Below are positions 15,201-23,400 of a stretch of 64,000 nt of DNA, one piece after another. How positions within the stretch are numbered: position 1 is the first letter of the stretch; each line of letters begins with the position of its first letter. Source of the stretch: Scolanthus callimorphus (taxonomy: Eukaryota; Cnidaria; Anthozoa; Actiniaria; Edwardsiidae); the NCBI GenBank assembly GCA_033964015.1, contig CM066913.1, positions 19,553,854-19,617,853 on the forward strand, read 5' to 3'. A program made the translations under genes and the position numbers. The notes under the pieces were generated by a model. The model did no database searches and was not told where the DNA came from. It saw only the letters and a list, made by a program, of their open reading frames with translations.

Positions 15201-18200
15201 CTCCAAAAAAGTACATTGCGACACAAGGTATAGCTAGATAATGCAGGACCTTGATCACATTCGTTTGATAGCTACAAGCGATCGGGACAAAGACGGAGAG
15301 CGCGAAGATATGAAAGAATGGCAAACATTTATTACTCTTTTGTTATCTTGGTAATTTGATGCACTTTGTTTGTTCACTATGAGTTTCGTGCTGTATTTTC
15401 AGGACCAACCACTGCGAGTTTTGACGATTTTTGGAGAATGATATGGCAAGTGGAATCAGCTGTTATTGTGATGCTGACAAACCTCAAGGAGAGTGGAAAG
15501 GTACGCTATAGAAGACATCGCTAAAGAGGAGAAGATTCTAGAATAGACCTTGTACTAATGAAATGTAAAATTGAATTACTAATGACCTCAAAATGGCGTT
15601 ACAGTACGAAGTCGTACTCAGCAGCTATTTATAGCCCAAGATGGCCGGTAGATAAAGACATGGCAACTCAAAGGAATGTCCAGCATATATGTCGTATAAT
15701 CAACACTATATTTTGCAATTTCATCCAAGAACGTTTTCATGGCAAAAAGGGCTGCTGCTTTTTTTGCACACATCTATAGCGAGTTGTGTTAGCATTTTCT
15801 TCGCCGATGCAATTCGAACAGTTCGAATATTAATTTTTGCCGTTTCTGTAGGTCAAATGTCATCAATACTGGCCTGACATGACGAAGGTCTATCGTGAGA
15901 TCATTGTTACTTTACATAGCACGGAGATATTTGCAGATTACACCAAAAGGACGTTCTTCTTATCCAAAGTAAGTGGTCCTTCGTGTCGGATAGTATGGTC
16001 TCTTTTTCAGGTGGCCTTTAGGTTTCCTGTGCAGATTTCTTTTCATTAAGCAGCTATCCCTTTAATGTATGAACAAGTAAAAAGCAGAGGGTAAATAAAA
16101 AGTGCTTCAAAATACTTTTGGAAGTAAGCGCAATAAGAAAAAGCAATTTTGAATTATCACGGTGATTTTCTTTTTGATAATGCTCTTCAATGTAATATAT
16201 CTTGTTTATTTTCTTTATTGATCTATCGCTTTAAGCATAGAATTTTAACTCCATGCTTTTAGCTGTATCAGTTAAAGCTCATATAGCCCTGAGTACGGAT
16301 TATATTCTATAAGTTATCACTCTAATATCTGAATATCCAGAAACAATGTTCCGATAAGCGGCAAGTTGTACAGTTCCAGTTTACTGTCTGGCCCGATAAA
16401 GGCGTCCCTCAACACCCTACGGCGGTGCTTGGGTTTAGAAAGAAAGTGAATGGCCAGAACCCTTATTGTGCAGGTCCTATCGTAGTCCACTGCAGGTATG
16501 GATAGAAAATCAGGAGGCATTACCAAGAAGCTCCTCCATCTCCTTTACCTGGTGTGTGAGAGAGCGCATCTACGTGTTTTGTTCTAAAATATAACTAAAA
16601 TGAAAAAAATATTATTAAAACTGGTTTTGCGATGTGCTTCCATTTTTCAGCATCTACCAAAAATGCACGTTTCTAGTACACTGCTCCTTAATTAAGATAA
16701 GTTTCCTTTTATAAGGAAACAGTGTAACATACACGGCAAGACTAGCACGTATTTGGCAGACATTAGAGACTGTAATATACCATTTCTATGCCTCTGCCGC
16801 AAGCTCTGTTTTAGGTCCGTTCAACGATTGAATCCGTCGGTCAATGTGATTGCACCAGCACAAAAGCTACTATCCTAATTCCCTTGTTGATCGGTCATGC
16901 TGAAGCCGAACATGTTGCGCACACATACCGCTGAGAAAATCGTCCGCTAGACATATTTCAACCTTCTATGAAATATTTCGCATGCAACCTCTTGCCTAGT
17001 TTAGTATATTATGATTCATTTATTTTAGTGCTGGAGTTGGTCGCACAGGAGCATATGTCGCCATTGACGCTATGCTGGAGCGAGCTCTCAAGGAGAAAAA
17101 GGTTGACATCTACAGCTACGTCAAGAACATCAGGAAAAATCGTATACACATGGTGCAGACAGATGTAAGTGCGCGTGCGGCGTAAAGCGTTTTTCCCCTT
17201 TCTCCAATTTTGTCGTCCGTTTAATTGGCCATCTATGTTTGAGTACTTGTCGTTATACCCTAGTTCATTCATCTTAGTGTGTCCTTCCAGCCATTGTCGA
17301 CTTCATTGTTCTTGTAATCATCATAAAAATAGCCATCATCGCTATCATTAACGCCAGCACAATTAACGTCAACAAGAACATCATTAGCATACAAACAACA
17401 GAGACGTCACCATAAGCAGCATTAAGAACGACATCGTACCTACAGTGAAGGTCCTCAATGCCATCATATCATAATTAACCTTTTCGTCATCCTCCGGCTT
17501 CTTCTTTTCAACTCGTGCTCCCCCCCCCTCGTTGTCTCCCTCCTTCTCCTAATCCGCGTCGTCATCATCACATCTACATCGTATTTGCTGTTGTTATCAT
17601 TATAAAAATGTTATGGCCATTTATGACATTTATAGGGAAGCCTACATAGCTACCCAAGCCATTCACTGACACTCCACTCAATAGAATCAAGTACTATGTC
17701 AAAATTTAAATGGACAAGAAAACAGCCCGTCACTTCGTGACGCTAGAAGACCTAACCTAAGGGACGTGTCATTATTTAGCGGGGGGGAGGGCCCCTATTT
17801 TTGTGGGGAGGGTCCTAATTTTTTTCGCGTGTCTAAAGGGAGGGTCCAAATTTTTTTCACTCCTATTTGGGGGAGGGTCATAAACAATAACATCTAATAT
17901 ACTCTTTTAGCTATGAGGACACTACCGTTGAGAAGAACAAGTTATCTTGACAAGGAAAATCAAACTTTCCCAAAATGTCCCTGCAAATGATAGGCCTGGA
18001 GGGCAAGTCACTACATATGTTTGAAAGAAGACCCCTTAGGTAAGCGTGAGTTTTTGACGTTACAAGCATATAAATTCGTCCGTTGGGCCGCGCTTCGCGC
18101 ACATGAATGTTAATAACTTCGTCATTTGCGGAGCGCAGTTGTGCGCATGAATAATTTAACCTAACATATATAGTTCAGGATGGTATGACTAGTTTTACGG

Positions 18201-20385
18201 GAAAACTAGGTGGTCTGCGTCGGCGGAGACGTGAACATGAACAACAACAACCAAAGGTTGAGATTTATGTTAAACGCCGTGGAAAAATGGTGTTTTGCTG
18301 ACGTTTCGAGCGTTAGCCCTTCGTCGGAGCAAAAAGGAGGTAGTGTACTTCCTGAGTTCCTGACAGACTTGACTATGCCATACACAAAACATGTTCATCT
18401 ACCTTTTCTCTGAGGCTTGATGAAATGCGATGAACAAACAAAAAAACGATGAACAAACAGACAAACGTTTATCAAAACTTGGACACTCTTCGCGCGCAAA
18501 AGGATATTCGAGCACGATTTTCTGTAAAATGTCTACAGTACTAGGTTAAACAGGGGACGGGAGATGTGGGATTACGTTAATCATTGCACTTAAAGGGAGG
18601 ATCACTGCATTTTACCTGTGTATTATAAACATCCTCACGTAAATAATCGAGGCGATGAATAATAACCGCCGGTTCCTTTATGCACCAGTCAATTGACACC
18701 CCGGCCCCCACCCCCGGGACAGGGCGGGAAAGTAACGCGGTCAGGCCGGGGATTTAACACATTAATCTACGGAAGGGCAGGGAATTTAACACGGACCTTC
18801 TATAGCGGGAATATTCAGCGGGGCATTAACGGGGAATTAACGCTGAGCCAGAAGTTCGATTATCGTGCGAAAATGTATTGGTTTAAGGACCGAGGTCGGA
18901 GGATTTTGGGAGGGATCACTTCATTTTTGGGCGAGTGAAAGGTTCTCTCGAAACCTGAAGCCTTGAAAGAGAGATTCCAGCAACGAGTTCTATATCATTT
19001 TCTAGTTTTATTGCACTCATTATGTTGAAAATTTCGGAATGACAGGAATGACATCTAGTCTAGTTTTAAAGAACTTGCCCAAAGAAAACAATACGCTTGT
19101 GGCGCTTAAATGGAATGCGTACGAATGTCGTTACAAGCATGTGTATCTTGGCAAGGACAAAAGAAAAACCCCAAAAGCCCTCTAGTGATACGCCTGGTTG
19201 GCAGTCAATATGTTCACGAAAAAAGTGAGTTCGACGTTACAAGCTGCATAGAAATTCGTTTTTTGGCTGCGCTTCACGCACATGAATAAAATATTTTGTA
19301 GCGCGTGGAATAAAACAACAGACTTTTTTACTACACGCAGGAAATAAACACGTTTATCTTTTCTCTGGAGGCTTGATGAAATGCGTTTATCAAAATAAAG
19401 GCGCGTTTCGCCATGTTGCAAAAGTGTCCCCGGGGGCCTGGAGCTTTAACAACGACCATGCCCCTGGTCACCAGGGAAATAGTAACATTTAACACTTAGT
19501 GAATGTTAAATTGGGGGGCCGTAATGTCAATTGACTGGTGCATGACAGAAGTAAGAAAAAAGTAGTTCTGTTATTAAGAAGAAAGAAAGAGACATTACAT
19601 CACTTGGACAATAGTCTATCCAACAGGTTTTTCAGAAATAAATCGCATGGGGGAGGGTCCCAATTTTTTTTACCTATGACTGGGGGAGGGTCACATTTTT
19701 TTTGTTATGTTCAAGGGGAGGGTCCTAATTTTTTTTTAGCCTTGTTTGAAATAAATGGGAGCCCTCCCCTCCCCCCCCCGGTAAATAATGACACGTCCCT
19801 AAGTTCCCCCTTCCATAAACTGCTGATTTACATTACTAATGACCTCCCTTTTCGTGTGTTTGTTTTGCACTGGTCTCCCTGATTTTGGTGGAGAAAATGA
19901 CGCACGTGTGTGTGTCTTGGTGAGTCAGTCCGGTTCTCAAATCTATCTAAGAACCCGCTAAATTGAAACGCAGCCTATTACAGAAAAAACATTTGACTTC
20001 GGAATTGTTTGTATAATGCTTATCAGTAAGGCACGAGAGAAGAAACAGGTAGAGTTAAACTGTTCTAAGAAATTTCTTAGTTTGTTCAAACTTGAATGAA
20101 ATTTTCTCAGCTCAAATCTTTCTCGAATTAGAATTATCCCTACACACAAATGTTAGTAATCTGTAATAGAACCATTTAGGTTTGAATGTCTATGGTGCTA
20201 TCGGCTAAGGAAACTGTGTTCTTTTTTAGTTTATGTGGGAGATTTCAAATCGCTTGAATTAGATTAGGTGAATCTTTTCCAACAGAAACACGCCCACTAG
20301 AGATATTTCCTCCTTCTCTTCTGGTTTGTGTCCTTCGTTTTGCGATGCAGCGTCAGGATTTATACTTAGGGGTGGACCATTAGAA

Positions 20386-20460
<75 letters not shown>

Positions 20461-23400
20461 GGCAATTCCCAAAAAAAAATTCGAGCAAGGCCAATACTTC
20501 CAAAAAAAAATCTTGCGGAGATCCAAACTAGTAAAAAACATGATATAAATTCCGAAAAAAAATTCTTGCACAACCTGATCCCTGAAAAACAATTTCATGC
20601 ACAAAAAAAAAATTGCCACCCCCCCTCCCCCAATTCTAATGGTCCACCCCTTAGAAAATATTATTCATGCCTTTGTGGCATTTCGCCTTTTAGCGTGCTT
20701 CCAGAAATCAAGGCGGTGTACGGCGGTGTACGTTTGTTCAAACTTGAATGAAACTTTTTCTCAGTTTAAAGCTTTCGAATAATAATTATCCCTGCACATT
20801 CCTGCAAGTAATCTGTGACAGAACCATTTAGGTTTAGATGACTATGGTGATTTCGGCTGTGCGAACTGAGTTCTTTTTTAGTTTCTGTGGGAGATTTCAA
20901 AATGGCGGCGATGGCAGCGTTGCCCCTCGCTTAAGAAATCGCTTGAATTAGAACTTAGCCCAGGGTGAATCTTTCCAACCAAAACACGCCCACTGTGGAG
21001 ATATCCAATTTCTCTTCAGGTTTGTGAACTTCGTTTGGCAACACAGCTTCAGGGCCAAGCGGAGTGAGTGCGGACGATTTAGCCAATCAGAAACGTTTGC
21101 GCAGACAACCAGATTATAATAGTATAGATAAGATTCCTAACTGACAAAAGAGGTAAACCAGTTAAACTATTTACAGGCACAACTAAGAGGGTTAGTTTCT
21201 CGGTTAGTTCTTTTCGACTCTTTCAGTATACCGAGAATGAGATCCGTCCAACATCGTCGGCACCGTCAAAACCCTGGGCATACTACATTCCTATGTTAGT
21301 CCTAGTCATCTCGTCGTCATCATCATTATAGTGCCAGCACCTTTGCCCCCTTTCTGGGTCTAGTTCGTTTGAGCTGTTTAACGTTTCATTTGCTCGGCAC
21401 TTAATAATTCGCCTTACTTCTTTTCTCAGGAGCAGTATGTCTTCGTACATAAAGCTATTCTTGAGGCAACCATTTGCGGAAACACGGCAATAATGACACA
21501 AGCTCTGACAAGGACCATGAAAAGCTCTCAGCAGTTATACCTGGGCGGGAAATCACAGGATACGCTGACGAATTTCAGGTTTGACGAGAATCATATTACG
21601 CACTTTGCAGTTTCTTTCTTTTGCACAGTACTTCCCTAGGTGTTTACGATTAGTAGCAATAGTAATACATCCTCACTTGGGCTACCCGCAAACAATGCCA
21701 CGGGTAAGGTTACGATATGGGAGGAGCAAGCCCGAGGCGAGGGTGAGCGGGTAGCTCACGTGGGCGCGCATGCCTTCATCGCTGCGGGGAGGAGGGAGGG
21801 TTGCACTCAAAAATTACGAGCAGCCAAGCAGTCGAAAGGACTTTTAGACAAAAATAGAGAATTTGAGCTGTAATATATAGCTAGAAAGCTTCAAATATTA
21901 CGTAACCGAACCCCACGCAGATATCCATGGCGTTATGGGTGATGTAACCTAATCAAACAGGCCATTCTTCGCAGGAATCCCAAGTGAGAATACTTCTTTG
22001 CACTTCTTTTTCTGCTCCAGCGCTTACACCTTATAAGCAGTGAAGTACTTCAAGACGATGGTAACGTTGCACAAAGCCCACAAAATGTCTCCAAGAACAG
22101 AGGCAGCGATTACCTACCGTGTAAGTTTACCTTATGTACAAGACAACCTGCACGAGCCGCGCGCGTTGCAATGAACCTAAACGTGTTGCTGAAATAAGAA
22201 GATAGGAACAAAATGGAGTTCGGTTTAGCATTGCAACGGCTTCAGCAATCACAAAGCAGTTTCCAGATAAAAAAGAGAACCGGAGAACTGCTAAGTGAAA
22301 GTGCACTTGGTAGAGATAACAACAATTCTACGCAACGAAAGTGCCCTTCGGTGTTTGCTGCCAACATGGGTCATGTCTCATTTTCATGAACATCAGCAAA
22401 AAAGCCTTTCACTTTTCGCGCTTCGTTTTCTGTCGATTCCCACTGACTGACTCATCAGAGCACGATAAATGACCTGGTTTGGCTTACTCACACTCTCCTG
22501 GAGAGACTTCAGTTGGACAATTATTTGCTTGATGTTTTTTTCTCTGCCAGGAATTTGCTTGTTGCATCGACTCGGTTCTGTAAAACTAGAACTGGTTGAC
22601 AAACAAATACCTTCCATGTTTTTACAGTGGATTCTTCAAGAGTGATACTATCATCCAATAAGCAAGGGATGGATTACATTAACGCAAGTTTTGCAGATGT
22701 AAGCGTCTTTGCACTTATTGCATCCTAGCAATGGTAGTCATATGGTAATCCCTAAAAGTAATGAAAAACCTCGTTGAATTGTCTTATTATGTACTTTCAA
22801 GACAGATACTCTATGGCAAGATTAGGATTTTGAATATATCCACATCCAGTTCCCGGAAGAAAAAAAAACGTGATCCAAAACTCAGATTGTGAAAGCCAAC
22901 ACCTACATTATAGTAATCGTTTCTGTACATATAATGACATTGCTGTCTGAGAAGTCACTACAGGTGCACATAACGGATCTGTTCCGCAAAATATCTGTGC
23001 CGAAGCACTTAACTGGCTGGGAAACGTTTCAAGCAAAGTTCTGCCGGGAAAAACTGTTTTAAAGTTTCGGGGAAAAAACGTCCTGTTCGCTGAGTTTTTG
23101 TGCTGTTCCCGCTTTGCTGGGAAAATATGATCGTTCTACAAACGAATTTTTCAAAAATATCAAGCAGCGTTCCATATATTTTGCAGGATGGGAAAAATTG
23201 GAGCTGAGAATTTACTTTTGAAAAGAGTAAATTGTCGCTTTTACCAAACAGAAAACGCCTGCACGGAGTAAAATAAGTCGTTTCAACGCACTTGAGGAGG
23301 GGTGCTCCTTGTATGCCCCCGTCACTACGTCGCACCTTTTGTGGCGCACCTTTTGTCATGACATTGGCAGTTACACTGTATCACTTTGTACTTAATGTTG

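Larger units (their letters stand above)
17704..21135 (-). mobile_element. Repeat family F, copy 2, interrupted by two TIR elements
   Basis: The pieces 17704 to 17757, 19803 to 20365 and 20654 to 21135 together match 2985 to 4190 in reverse complement. Landmarks are gacgggctgttttcttgt near the left, ttctaagaaatttcttag in the middle and ttgtctgcgcaaacg at the right end. The two interruptions each have 3 bp target duplications. Confidence 0.7.
17165..21429. other. 4.3 kb intron between D1 and D2, mostly nested repeats
   Basis: The intron holds an A/T-rich non-repeat part (17165 to 17703), then repeat family F copy 2 with two insertions (17761 to 19799 and 20369 to 20650), then 300 bp of unique DNA before the first D2 exon. 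Confidence 0.7.

Noticed and set aside
18693..18938. Shared ORF beginning [13 protein letters not shown] in both E copies
   Set aside because: Identity between copies follows from the DNA repeat. The ORF is a degenerate array with no transposase motif and differs in frame between copies downstream.
20259..20751. ORFs of polyglycine or polyproline on both strands
   Set aside because: They are translations of a 71-base G homopolymer in a small transposon, not a protein.
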